Program-made: the position numbers and the translations under genes
Part shown: one piece after another, positions 32,215 through 43,814 of the stretch
Numbering within the stretch: the stretch's first letter is position 1
Layout of the letters: each line of letters opens with the position of its first letter
NCBI GenBank assembly: GCA_949825065.1
Contig: OX463849.1
Span: forward strand, 30,492,043-30,556,042
Origin: Odontocerum albicorne
Taxonomy: Eukaryota; Arthropoda; Insecta; Trichoptera; Odontoceridae
Reading direction: 5' to 3'
Length of the DNA stretch: 64,000 nucleotides
The notes under the pieces: model-generated
What the model was told of the DNA's origin: nothing
The model's input: only the letters and a program-made list of their open reading frames with translations
Database searches by the model: none

Positions 32215-32639
32215 CTAGCTGTACCCGGCCACGCGTTGCTGTGGCTCAGTCTGGTTAAATGGAAAAGAAAGAAAAGAAAAAGCATACGTTTTTAATATCT
32301 TTAATTTCATAATGCTTGTGGGTATACAATATTTTTGATGTCTTTCAGCCACTCTTAGTTTGTCGCGTTTATCGCCGTGCTCGCAAATGATCGTATCCCT
32401 CCAAGAGGTCAATTCACGATATGATTTGAATTCAAATGAAAGATCGATTGCACTGAAAAAGAAGAAAGAAAGTTATAACAAAAAAATATAAAATTGAGAA
32501 ACATTAAAAAAGGGAACTGAATAATATTGTTAACTTCGTAGACGTCTTTGTTCTTGGCGGCAGCAATAGCTCGTTCACTATGCCAATCGTGATTCTTATA
32601 ATTGATTTAAATGTAGGGAAATACTTTTTCACCAATTCT

Positions 32640-34020
32640 TCTTTTGACGTCACAATCAGTGATACAGTAGTGTTTTCGCCAACGCGTCATTTTTACATAA
32701 CGTGAAGAAAGCATTTAACGTTGTAGCCGGTGGATTCAGGGCTATTTGTTGCACATTTGCAGCTGTGAAATAAACGCGTTGTCCATTTTCTAGATGTACT
32801 GCTAAATGAACAACAGCTGGCGTTCATGTATGGGAAATGAAAGAATTCGCTATACAGCTTCATTGCTGCTTATGTATCTTCCAGCCTGATACTGTGCGAT
32901 TTCATCGATATGTATAACCGCATTCCCATCCCACATTCTGGTTGCACGCCAAAAACTGCCATGTAGCTGCCTTTATTCACGTACTTACAAATGTATTTGA
33001 TCGATTCAACGGGGTTACAGTATTCCACGTTTATGTGCGCTTTGTATGTTTTTGAATAGCAAAGGCGAATATGGAACAACCCAATGGTTGTCTACTTCGA
33101 TGTCACCGTTTCACATTTGTATGGTTGCTAATTTCCCGCCATCTTCTGTTGATCTTCTTCTGTATAAAGGATATCCATCGTTTCCTGTAACTGTGTTGGA
33201 TACTAATGCTCGAGGATATCGTTTAGATCATTTTCCGTCTATCATGCATGGTGAATTTGGATTCAGTGTACCGCAAGGTCCATGTATCATATTTTTCGTC
33301 ACAACTTCATGCAAATCCTTATCGACGTCGGCATCGGGTATTTCAGCGCACATTACATTGTCGATTTCGTTTGAAGTGATTTTGTTATAGATCCAGATTG
33401 GTACTATACATTCGCATGAGGCCATCCTCTCTTTTGCCATTCCACTGAGTATATCCAGCAGCGCACAGACCCAAACACTTCATGTTTTACCATGAGCTGT
33501 TGTATATCGTCCCAAGCTGGATTGCATGTGAATGTAGTGAATAGGTCTGGACACCCGTAGTAATGAACATACGCAATTGCATATTGAGCGTACTCGTGCA
33601 TATGACGTAGACTGCCTGTATATGAAGATGGCCAAATCGTTAGTCTTCCAACGTTAGTTGTATTACCGTCATTTACAACTGCATCTCGCAAATGAACGTA
33701 TTCTTCAGAGCGAAGCTTGGTTTGATTAAAACGGATGAATATCAAACTAATTTAAAAAATCTCCATTTCTACATACGATTTGATAGATTTGAAATATAAA
33801 CATAGAGATAAAATTAAACTCTATATAAAAAAAGATACATTTGATATTCCTAATGACCTATTTCAGTCACTATCAGCCTGTCGCGTACATTCTGTTGAGA
33901 ACGAACCAGTTCTGAAACTGCAGAACGCGATCGCCGTGCTCGCAACCGTGCATCCTCAAGTCTGGCTACACGTTGTTCTGCTGCTTCCTCGACATTTTGA
34001 TGAACTAAAGCAGATAGATT
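32640..34020 (-). pseudogene. Broken Helitron Rep/helicase N-terminal region
   Basis: Pieces in three frames follow Helitron order on the minus strand. First is a basic RLEDARLRARRSRSA segment (33900-34010). Next are LTIWPSSYTGSLRHMHEYAQ and PDLFTTFTCNPAWDDIQQL, then VRCWIYSVEWQKRGWPHANV. After a two-base insertion come IWIYNKITSNEIDNVMCAEI and NMIHGPCGTLNPNSPCMIDG. Further on are KAHINVEYCNPVESIKYICK and NPPATTLNAFFTLCKNDALA. The HUH nuclease motif, normally PHAH, reads PHAN and is followed by a frameshift and stop. The helicase part is absent. An intact Rep would nick and join single strands in rolling-circle transposition. Confidence 0.85.
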
Positions 34021-34774
34021 GCAGAAAAAGAAGAAAGAAAGTTATAGCAAAAACATATAAAATAGTAAACCTTTAAAAATATGAGTGAAACATTAAGTTA
34101 TGAGACAATGAAATTTCCGTTCCCAATTTCCAGCAATTGATGTGAGAATATCTCAGCTGATCAATCGTTTTGCAGCTGGACACGCATTTGTCAAATATTT
34201 GTCCAATAGGAGTATTGTTAAGTAAATCCGGAGATAATTGGAACGAATTAAATGTTAAGCAAAAAAAGAGGTTATTGGAATTAATTAAATGTTATGGAAA
34301 GACATTGCAAACATTGCAAACTACGCACGAATTTAATTTGGATGTGACATGTTTGATCGCGTCATTAATGAACAATAAATATCGATTCTAATAAATAGCA
34401 AGGTATTTAGGTAAATACATTACAAAAAACAAACAATAATGACACATTAATACATCTTTTTACAAATTAGCAAAAAATTGTCAGTTCGTTTAAAATAAAT
34501 ATGACGTTTGTCAAAAATGTACATACCAGCATCATGTTGTCTCTGTGAAGCAAATGATCGCGTCACTCCAAGAGATCAATTCACGATATGATTTGAATTC
34601 AAACGAAAATCAATCAATAAAATTAAATTTTACCGCTAATTGAACAGAAAAATAAAAAAATAAGTTAAAAATACTAAGTGAAAAAGATATTCTTAGAGGT
34701 AGATATGTCAACAACGCACATTACGAAATGAAAATGGCGGATAAATTAACGCAGATGGCGCTATACAAAAAAAA

Positions 34775-34980
34775 ATATATAATAAAATAATATTTTATAT
34801 AATTAAAATAGTTAAGCTATAAATAATTAAATAATTATTTAAAAATAATAAATTTAATATAAATATAAAAATATTAATATATTTAATATTAAATTTCATT
34901 TTATTAAGTGTATTATATTATTATTTATTATTATTTATTATTAAAAATAAAAAAAAAAATTTTTTATTATATTAAAAGAG
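34775..34980. repeat. AT-only low-complexity block inside the Helitron
   Basis: About 200 bases are almost entirely A and T, with repeated TTATTATTTATTA and AATATTAATATATTTAATAT motifs. Confidence 0.85.
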
Positions 34981-35874
34981 ACTTTCTTGAATTAAATTCC
35001 ACAGAATCATTTCCTAATCCTAAAAAAATCGTTAACAAATGGAAAAAAAGCAATGCGTAAAATCAACTTTTCCTAAGAGCTAAGAAGTTTCACTTCTACC
35101 ACGTGAGAGTATCACGCATCTGTTTTTTTATACATACTATATAAGTTATATTTATTTTAGCGATCCTCGATCTTTTTATACATATAAATTATCTTTATTT
35201 TAGATCTTTTTATAAATATAAGCTATATTTGTTTTAGCGATTATATTTATTTTAACGATACTCGAAATATTTGAAAACAGATAAAATATTAGTTGGATAT
35301 TTTTTACAAATTTAGTATTAGTTCTGTCAAATATATTTCCTGCGCTTGAGCTATAAAGTCCTGATTCAGCCATATTAAGATTTTCTCAAGCTGCTATGAC
35401 ACAATGGAACTTATCCTTATTAACACAAATGTTAGTTTGACGTATCTTGGATTCTAACCTATTTTTCGCCTGTAATCAATTTATTATCAGTTCGTGTCTC
35501 GACTCAAAAATAAAACATTTATTATATATAAAATTTATTATTTATTTTTAAACATTAAATTATTAAATATTTTATTTATATAGACTAATAATTAAATATT
35601 TGATATAAACTCCGAAACGTCGAAAATGAAATTTGACATGTGTCACAAATCTAGTTAGTCATTGTCCCCGACAGGTCCGCATAGATATTTGTTTTTGATT
35701 TAAAAAAAAAATTATATACACTGATATATATATATATATAAATAAAAATAAAAAAACATTTCCGTTGACGAATATTAACTTTACTCAAAATTTCAAAGCG
35801 ATCGGTAGAGAACTTCCGGAGATTAGCTAGCAATAATTAACGAACATTTACATTTTTATTTATATAGATAAACT

Positions 35875-36005
35875 GGTAAAAAGGAACCTCTTCACCCTGC
35901 TACTTTTCACCGAAAACGTAAGAAATAAGCCGGAATCTACGAGTATTAAGCGGCTGCCATCCACCTATTTTACAGTATTTCTACCGGTGCTGTGCAAGTA
36001 TGCTA
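35875..36005. mobile_element. TIR-element fragment (family of 51143-51352) beside the Helitron
   Basis: It reads GGAACCTCTTCACCCTGCTA...CGGCTGCCATCCACCTATTT then TACAGTATTTCTACCGGTGC. The inverted match lies at 53095-53225, and the terminal part matches the arms at 51143-51352. The Helitron lies directly at its left, so the Helitron may have inserted next to or into it. Confidence 0.55.
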
Positions 36006-36371
36006 TCATTTGGTCCTCATATGAATAAACTGTACGCATCTGCTTAGAGAGTACTAGAATTTGTGATACGACCAAGTAATTTGTGATACGAAATTAATAA
36101 GTTTTTTATAAGAAGATAGCTTATCAGATCCTAGGTATTATGCTCGTACATTGGAAGCCAGAATATGGTGAATTTGTGTGGAGCTCGGGAGAGAGATTAG
36201 GTACTCTCAAATGGTGGAGAGGTGCAAAAGAATTTTTTAAGACAACTTCATTTGTGGGATTGCAGTTTTTACCCGTGATTCCATAAACTTTTATTGAGAC
36301 ATATTACGATGTGAGCGTATCTTTTTAAATCTTCAGATTGCTAATCCTATGTAGGACAATATGGTATATAA
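36006..36371. other. Unassigned DNA
   Basis: No repeat or coding motif recognised. Confidence 0.35.
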
Positions 36372-36655
36372 TTTCGATGACCTAGCGCACAAATGTGTTA
36401 AGTGCAAGATTGCTCAATTAGTAAATGCAATCTTAAAAAGCATTATTAACAAAAAAACTTAAGACTTTTTCATTTTTTATCTATTTAGAACACTATAAAT
36501 TACAATAATGGATATTATGTTAATATGGATGTATAATATGTTAATTGTTATAATCGATAATTGTCATTATGAAGTAAACTTTAAGATTGCATTTACTAAC
36601 TGAGCAATCTTGCACTTAACACATTTGTGCGGTAGGCCATCGATTTAATACTCCC
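36372..36655. mobile_element. MITE with ~65-bp terminal inverted repeats
   Basis: The left arm reads TCGATGACCTAGCGCACAAA then TGTGTTAAGTGCAAGATTGC. The right arm, inverted, reads TCGATGGCCTACCGCACAAA then TGTGTTAAGTGCAAGATTGC. The arms continue through AGTAAATGCAATCTTAAA. The loop is AT-rich without coding. The superfamily is not determinable, and no clear target duplication was seen. Confidence 0.75.
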
Positions 36656-37794
36656 GCCAGCTGTTTGAGATGCAAAAATATTCATTTGTTTAGAGATAGT
36701 AAGTAGAAGTGTTTTTACTTAGTTTCGTTGGCTGTACTTGAAGAGAAGGGCTTTTATTATTGATATCTTCAATTTTTCATAAAGCGTATTTTAAGAAAGT
36801 TTATGAAGGAATTATTTCTTTCGATTACGTCGTATTAAGTTGTAATTTTACTGTAAATATTTATTGTTAAGCTTTGTATGTATTTTGATTTATCCTGTTT
36901 ATATAATTTATATATCAAAATAAAATAAAAAACTTTTGATATCTTTAACTTGAAGTATATTATTTTGATTCTTAAATAGTTTTACAAAACGAAATCTTGG
37001 CCCATCCGATACTTCTTGATCCCTTATTCCCCTTTCACAAATAAATATACACTTAACCATTGATATTTTTTTTATCATTTTCTCGGGCCTACACAATTTT
37101 ATTTCTGTCGTCTCACTACCTTATTCCTGTGTCTCAAACTTCCTCCCTATCCACTCGGGGGGCAGCTACTGTTTTCCTGTATACAAAATAAGAACGAATC
37201 GCTTCGAATGAAAAAATGTCTTGTGACATTGTTGGTTCCCGATTCCGAATACAATTCCGTACTGTAGATTTTGAGAAAGCAAATAATTTTCTGAAGACTT
37301 TTATCCAAAAAAAAAGGGATAACTTTGATGCTTTATATTTTCTCGTCAGTGAAGTATCTTGTTAGTGTTTTAATTGCGAGAGTTTCAATATTTGTGTTCA
37401 TCTTTGCTTACAATATTCTGTATCTAAAGCTAAATAGTTAAATTCAATGATCTTGTGCTTCCATTCAATTTCATTCTTGAATAGTATTTATCAATTTTGT
37501 TTTGTTTATTTGGCATATTTGTTATGATCGATTCGAACTTTTTTTATTATATCTACAACACTGCATTTAAAGTTTATAAAGTCTTTCTGGAAAGGTGAAC
37601 CATAGAAAACAAGTATGATATATCGCCTTTTTCTGGATATAAAGATCACTTCACTGGGCACAGCCTTTTTCTGGATATAAAGACCACTTTACTAGACACA
37701 GCCATTGACAAAGTGGTTTTATTTTTTTTTTTTAAATGCAAATTGTCGTAATATTTTGATCTTATGAAAGTCATAGATATTTTGTAATTTGTAT
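36656..37794. other. Unassigned DNA with a short duplication
   Basis: At 37628-37706 a 40-bp phrase (CTTTTTCTGGATATAAAGAY) occurs twice in tandem. Otherwise no feature recognised. Confidence 0.4.
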
Positions 37795-38045
37795 TATCAA
37801 ACACTGTTTATGACACTTTATATAACGGTATAACCTTACCGATTTCAAAGTTTTCACCTCATCATCAGGGGAACACAAAGAAGACTTGAGTATTGTTTGT
37901 GCTCCCCTTATAATGCGGTGAAAACCTTGAAACCGGTAGGGTTATACCGTTACATAAAGTGGAATAGACAGTGTTTGATAAAACAAATAATGTATTTAAA
38001 CCTCCACAATGTTAATGACTAAACTATGAATAATATCATAGATAT
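37795..38045. mobile_element. PLE-2 terminal repeats, fold-back copy with tail
   Basis: The minus-oriented arm begins CAAACACTGTTTATGACACT (37799) and holds CTGATGA at 37862-37868. The plus arm holds GAAACCGGTAGGGTTATACC and ends GTGGAATAGACAGTGTTTGA. Beyond it lies the tail AAACCTCCACAATGTTAATG shared with 25715 and 27430. No coding lies between the arms. In the plus arm the CTGATGA is mutated to CTTATAA. Confidence 0.7.
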
Positions 38046-39254
38046 TTTGTTGCAATGTGTACTTTCGTAAATTATATTTTCTTGAGAACTTTCCGTTGAA
38101 AGCAGGTCCGGAAAAGGTAAAAAAATATACATAGTTTTACATTAGTAACTGTTGATATTTTTTTTACATTCAACGTTGTTTATTTTTTTATATAAAAAAC
38201 GTTACAATTTACATTATCACAAAAATATTAAAAATTAAAGGGCTAGTAGTGAGCACTGAACACATTAAAAATGAGAGAAAATATAAAAAAAAATAAACAA
38301 AATTACGACAAAAATCTGAATGAAATAAGTATCAAAACGTAGAAAATCACATGTTACCAATACAATACAAAGACATCCACAGATGTAAAAGACAAATTGA
38401 AAACAAAATACAAATTGAAAACACTGTATAAAAGACAAAATCAGATCGGTGTAACTTCACGAATCTCCTTCAGCACTGGAAAAAGTTTTCGACTGAGAGA
38501 CTGATTTTTTAAATTTATTCTTAAATATTTTTTTCTAATTTTTTTTTATTTCCCTAGAAATGTACGTACCATAAGCAACAGCCAGATGTACTATTTATAA
38601 CCATGTATAAAATAAAATAAAGAAAAAAAAATCTTTTTCTCGCTGGCCTTAAGATATTTTTTTCTTCTCCTACATTATTCGGGTTATTATTGATTAAATT
38701 AAATATATTTTTTTCGATTCCTTTTTAATTTTTGTGGTGGTACCTATATATAATTGTAAAATAAAAATTGTTATTATCATGCATAATATTTGGGAAAATA
38801 CATATATGTATTCTAATTGTGAATTTTTTGGCAGACGTTGTTACGTCACCTTTTATTTTATAACTGTGATACGCAAAGGGCACTTATTGTCATTTATATT
38901 AACAGTAATTAAATATCGATTATTTTTGTAAAGCATCTTTTAGCCTTAGTTCCGCTACTGTGTTTCCTTATATTTTCCTAGGAATACCTTTAAGTGGAGG
39001 GGATTACTCTGCTGGTATAGTAATGAAAATGCTCCCCAAGTGATACACATTACTTATTTAAGGGGAATAAAAACATTGCTTATGATTGATGGGGGTTGTA
39101 CTAAGATATTACCAGATAAATAAGATGGAGAACCTTCCACTTATTAAGTCTCTCTTCCTCTACTGGCGAGATTTTTCAATCGAGTTCTTGTTTTAATTAA
39201 TTAATACATTAAACGAACATAATAAAAGAAATAGTAAAATGCGGTAGATTAAAT
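38046..39254. other. Unassigned AT-rich DNA
   Basis: No recognisable frame or repeat. A minus frame around 38100-38500 is Phe/Val-rich and motif-free. Confidence 0.35.
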
Positions 39255-39485
39255 TAATAAAATAAATTAATTTACATAGATTTATTGATAGCAAAATAGC
39301 ACGTATACATAACATACTCGTATATCAAGAAATTACACATGTATCGAAATATACTGGATATCAAATACATTTGAAAGAAAAGGTTTTGGCTTATTTCATA
39401 ACATTCTCCCAATCGAGACACATCCCACCAACAGAAGGGCAAACTCGGCAGCAAGGACGTCATACGTTTCTCAGTCACGACCATT
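39255..39485 (-). repeat. R3 dispersed repeat, copy 1
   Basis: Read on the minus strand the repeat ends GTGCTATTTTGCTATCAATA then AATCTATGTAAATTAATTTA, an AATAAA-like signal followed by an AT tail. Upstream it encodes a recurring phrase around LPFCWWDVSRLGECYEISQN. The next copy follows within 60 bases. It may be the 3' part of a retroelement. Confidence 0.6.
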
Positions 39486-39539
39486 GTAAATGTAAATTAT
39501 TATCCAATGTGATGGATTAAATAAATAAACGAAATTAAT

Positions 39540-39715
39540 CAACATAGGTTCATTGATAGCAAAATAGCATGTACGAAAATAAAAATATATTTGAAAGAAA
39601 ATGTATCAAACGGTATGGGCTCTTCTCATTACATCCTCCCGATCGAGACACACCCCACCAACAGAAGGACAAGCTCGACAGCGAAGACGTCAGACATTTA
39701 TCAGTCAACACCCAT
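39540..39715 (-). repeat. R3 dispersed repeat, copy 2
   Basis: It shares TTCATTGATAGCAAAATAGC, CGATCGAGACACACCCCACC and AACAGAAGGACAAGCTCGAC with the previous copy. The two form a direct tandem pair. Confidence 0.65.
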
Positions 39716-39949
39716 GTGTATATGAAAATTATAATAAATAATTAGTAAATTAAATTATGAACTAAATAAACATGTACGAAAATGGTTAAAATAAATATAC
39801 ACATCTGCGCACTGCTTATTTATTTATAAGGTTATGTAATTTGCATACTACCAAAGTCCAAGATAGAAGACTCCTCCATTTTGAGAACATGTGTCTTAAG
39901 AAACAGTATTCATTTGGCGAATACTTTCCTTGATCTTCCTGTAAAACTC

Positions 39950-40215
39950 ACCATGGAATATTTTATTTAAATTAGTCTTTCTCTATCCATTAGTTATATA
40001 TACACTCAAACTGTCTTATCACGATCCTTTACATCTTACTTAATAGATAAGCCTTAAGTTTATATTAATCTTTACTCACTTCATTTCGTATTTTGTCATA
40101 CATTATTATCCCATGTTTGGTTCTCAGTGCATACACTTCTGCATAATTTCTTACCTTAGTCTTTCTCAACGTCTTTACCACATTTTATTCTCATACACAT
40201 ATCAAAGTACGTACT
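39950..40215 (-). pseudogene. LINE-A fragment, minus strand
   Basis: The minus strand gives ILVRTLICV, KVRNYAEVYALRTKHG and IIMYDKIRNEVSKD, the ILVPTLM / SRINAVEM-ALR--HG / MYDKIRNEV series. It ends just left of a 94-bp tandem array. Confidence 0.65.
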
Positions 40216-40252
40216 AATATAAAAAGAGTTGCTTCCGAAAGAGCTTAATCTG

Positions 40253-40735
40253 CAAATATTTGATTTAATCATTGTTCTAGGTATGCGAATTGTTAAGCAG
40301 ATTGGACAGTATAGTCATACAATACTTACGTTCCAGATATACCAAATAAATATTTGATTTAATCATCGTTCTAGGTATGTGGATTGTTAAGCAGATTGGA
40401 CAGTATAGTCATACAATACTTACGTTCCAGATAGACCAAATAAATATTGGATTTAATCATTGTTCTAGGTATGTGAATTGTTAAGCATATTGGACAGTAT
40501 AGTCATACAATACTTACGTTCCAGATAGATCAAAGAAATATTTGATTTAATCATTGTTCTAGGTATGTGGATTGTTAAGCAGATTGGACAGTATAGTCAT
40601 ACAATACTTACGTTCCAGATAGACCAAATAAATATTTGATTTAATCATTGGTTTAGGTATGTGAATTGTTAAGCAGATTGGTCAGTATAGTCATACAATA
40701 CTTACGTTCCAGATAGACCAAATAAATATTGATGG
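40253..40735. repeat. Minisatellite, 94 bp x 5
   Basis: TTTGATTTAATCATTGTTCT and AAGCAGATTGGACAGTATAG recur every 94 bases (for example 40261, 40355, 40449). Copies differ by only a few substitutions, so the amplification is recent. Confidence 0.95.
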
Positions 40736-41464
40736 TTCTAGAATAAATCCTTTTTGTTTCGTGACAAATTGTGATTATCATGCAGCGACTTCACCCTTAT
40801 CTACCTCCCTAAATTTATGACGTATTCCTAGGGGAATGTTGTGCTTTTTTATGTCGCGCCTTCATGTTTATAAAAATATGCACCAAGGTGACTTTTTGAT
40901 AGAGAGAGTGATGTAAAATATTGAAAATTATTCGTAATATTTGTTGTAACTATACAATTCTCAAATAAAATAATAATAATACAAGAAGAAAGTAGCCTTA
41001 TAAACTGAATTACTTCCAGATTCTTCAACTATGAGCTGACAATCATATGTAGTGCTGTGAAGAAAATACCTTTAATCTATGTCTGACAATATCGTAAGAC
41101 TCGCCATTTTCTTTAACAGGATGTAGTTCTACGAGTATTTAGCACTTGAGTTTTGCATTTTTTAGATTTATACAAAATAAAACTGCCACTGTATGCATGT
41201 AGTTATCAAAATAGACATTGTAACGAAGTGAACATATTAATAAACATATTAGTGAACATATTAACACACACAAAGTGTGATACAAAAGTGTTCTTATCAC
41301 GGAAACGCATAAAATGTCTTCTGGGAACTAGCATAATTATTAAATCTCGGTATAAAGTGATTTCATTGAATATACATGCGAAACGAAGCACAGCCTTTCA
41401 TTAAAGATCATTCTGAAGTCAAGGACCCACGAAAAAGTTCGTTATTTTAATACGCTGAAATTAA
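40736..41464. other. Unassigned DNA
   Basis: An ACATATTA-based imperfect repeat lies at 41230-41265. No coding motif. Confidence 0.35.
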
Positions 41465-42085
41465 ACATACCATCACGCCATCTCCCTGTCGGTGTAGGTA
41501 GAACAGAGTGCCAAACTTTCATATCACGACACAAATTGGTACACCTTTTTCACCTTCATAGAACTTATACGATTTCTCTGAGTTCTTATATTTATTGATT
41601 TCAAAATATCATTCACTTGATCCAAACATAATATCTTTTGTCACGCCATTCATCACATACCATCCCCCCATCTCCTGTTGGGATAGGCAGAGAGGACTGA
41701 GCGTCATAATTTTCAAACTAGACACACCAACCATACTTTCCTTAGTCTTGCTCATATAAGCCTTCCACTCACGTCTGCACTATATATCTGTTTTATTAGC
41801 CTTTCTTCATTCATTCTATCTACATGCCCAAACCTTCACAAAATAATCTTACTTAACACATCAGCCTTAATTTCACATGAATCCTTTATCACTTCATTCC
41901 TTATTATGTGATACATTGTCTGTCCATGTATTCTTCTCAATGCACGCATCTCTACAGCATTTATTTAGCTCCTCTCAGTCTATTTCCACGTCCAGGTTTC
42001 ACTCCTAAACAGCAAAGTTGACACCAAAATACTGCTATAGACTAGTATCTTAGCAGAGTTTGATACTGTCCGGTTGGAATAAACA
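41465..42085 (-). pseudogene. LINE-A C-terminal region, minus strand
   Basis: From high to low coordinates: ILVSTLLFRSETWTW, INAVEMRALRRIHGQTMYHI, IRNEVIKDSCEIKADVLSKI, RFGHVDRMNEERLIKQIYSA, then an end resembling SAYPNRRWGDG at about 41690. A second terminal fragment lies at 41465-41500, so two nested or partially duplicated ends are present. Stops interrupt it. Confidence 0.75.
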
Positions 42086-42999
42086 TGTTTTGGACTTATG
42101 AATAGATTAAATGTGGAAATAATTGCTAAACAAGTATACAAGTCAAAAGTAGAAACGTGCCTTAATCAAGTACCCTAGATTTTTAAAGAAAAATAAAATA
42201 TTGATTTTTTTAGTCAAACTCTGTTTATTTCACAATATAACATCTAATATAAATAAAATATAATAAAAGATTGTTAGAAAGAGAATTAGTCGAAAAACTT
42301 GGACAGAAAAGTATGATAATGTGTTCTCTCTGCTTATCCCAAAAGAGATATAGTATGATGGTGTGTAATATAAACAGTAAATGCATAGCGAAACCGGAAG
42401 GATATTAAATTTTATTGAAAAATCCTTTCCTGACAAGGAAATAACGAATGGGATTAAGGAAAGGATAATAATATCTTCCTTGGACTGTTGTTTAAAGCTT
42501 AAACCATTTATGGAGCCACAAATTGCCGTTTATCGTCGATTTAACCTTATTCGAGGTGTTAATAAATAAATAAATCTCTATTAAGAATACGGCACGGAAA
42601 AGGTTAAATCTTCGCTGATAGTTAGGTAAGTGGGGTGGGGAAATCACGCTGCCACTTGTCTGTATTGTTTTCCTACCCTTTTTCTACCGTCCCCCTTCGC
42701 TCGATCTACCCCCATCTTCTTTTACTTCTACTCATCCCTCCATGGTAACTCACCACCCTGCCTCCCTGTTAATCTCCTTCAATAAGTGCCAATTGAGCGA
42801 AATCTTTAGGGAACTCCAATTTATGGATGATGTATCGAATTACTCCTCAAATAGTTTTGTCAGTTGTTTATTATCGCTAAAGGTCAACTTATCTTTTTGG
42901 TTCATTCTTTCTTTTCTTTTACGTTTGGCTGCTTGAGAAGTAAATTTTTTTAAAACAAAATTTTTAAAAATTATTGATACAGGCAAAAACCTTTTTTTA
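42086..42999. other. Unassigned DNA with one unrecognised frame
   Basis: A plus frame at 42381-42569 contains GRILNFIEKSFPDKEITNGI and LDCCLKLKPFMEPQIAVYRR. It has protein-like composition, but I do not recognise it and it has no companion exon. The stretch at 42650-42780 is C/T-rich and GC-richer than average. Confidence 0.3.
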
Positions 43000-43185
43000 T
43001 TTAACCTGGCGATTTTTTTGCCATGTGGAAATCTTTTCCAACCAACCAGAAATATGTTTTAATGGGGCCTAAGTGAAAACCTGAGTGGAATCCCAATTTT
43101 TTTAAATATGGGTTCCAGCGAGGATTGAACCCGCAACTCCGGATCGGCAAACAAGCGTCTTACCACCAGGCCACGGAGGTATAGT
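43000..43185 (-). mobile_element. SINE-1 copy, minus strand
   Basis: Minus strand: CCTCCGTGGCCTGGTGGTAA, GACGCTTGTTTGCCGATCCG, box B GCGGGTTCAATCCTCGCTGG, body TTTCTGGTTGGTTGGAAAAG, tail TGGCAAAAAAATCGCCAGGT. A nearly complete head and body. Confidence 0.85.
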
Positions 43186-43424
43186 TAACTAGTTGACAGG
43201 GGACATGACAAACCAAAGGTAACAAACCCAGATCCATTAAAATTGTGTGTTCACATTAAATAACCTGTTGTTTTTTCACAAATTATATATTCATACAATT
43301 TCTTGTCACATATAAATAAATAAAATAAATTCAATATAACACTTGATTATCGTGTTTTAACCCCCGGTCCCGAGGTTCTCTTCAGGTAGACTGGTCTTAT
43401 AGTACACAATAATTGTAAATAGTA

Positions 43425-43608
43425 CGATTTCGCGGGATTATTGCTTTGGGGCAATCTCTTCGAACCAACCAGCAGTATTGTAAATAGAGTGCCAACCAGA
43501 CTGAAACCCTTTATAAAATAAATGTGGGTTGCAAGGGGGAATTAAATCCTTAATCCCCGGGTAGGAAGACAATGCGTCTTACAACTAAGCTATAAAGATC
43601 GTCGAATC
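43425..43608 (-). mobile_element. SINE-1 copy, minus strand
   Basis: Minus strand: ATAGCTTAGTTGTAAGACGC, TTGTCTTCCTACCCGGGGAT, degenerate box B, AGGGTTTCAGTCTGGTTGGC, GCTGGTTGGTTCGAAGAGAT and GCAATAATCCCGCGAAATCG. Same orientation as the copy 240 bp to its left. Confidence 0.8.
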
Positions 43609-43814
43609 ATAGTTTGTTAAGGGAATATTTCTAAGGTGTTATTTAAGTTCTGTTACATTACAAACGAGCGTTTAAAGAATTAATTACAATAAAAATATTT
43701 AATAATATATCATACAATTGAAAACACGAAAATCAAATTAAACAAGGCCTATTAGTTAAATCCGGAAATTGCAGCGAATCGAATCCGGGACTCATGGGCG
43801 TTTATATTTTATAA

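Larger units (their letters stand above)
32215..35868 (-). mobile_element. Helitron with both termini, 3.65 kb, minus strand
   Basis: Read on the minus strand, the element starts TCTATATAAATAAAAATG (35868 downward), the TC start expected of Helitrons, with host A before it. It ends with a hairpin GCCAC-8nt-GTGGC (32228-32245), nine bases, then CTAG with host T after it. This is the classic hairpin plus CTRR end inserted between A and T. Inside are a broken Rep coding region and a repeated CAATTCACGATATGATTTGA stretch (near 32409 and 34579). An AT-rich block (34780-34975) and CTCGAT/TTTTAGCGAT repeats (35150-35260) follow. The helicase domain is missing, so the copy cannot move itself. Confidence 0.8.

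Noticed and set aside
33046..33390. 114-codon plus-strand frame
   Set aside because: Antisense shadow of the Helitron Rep region, whose minus-strand pieces match the family in order.
35724..35745. TA microsatellite as a functional TATA or origin element
   Set aside because: Simple repeat near the Helitron 5' end with no supporting context.
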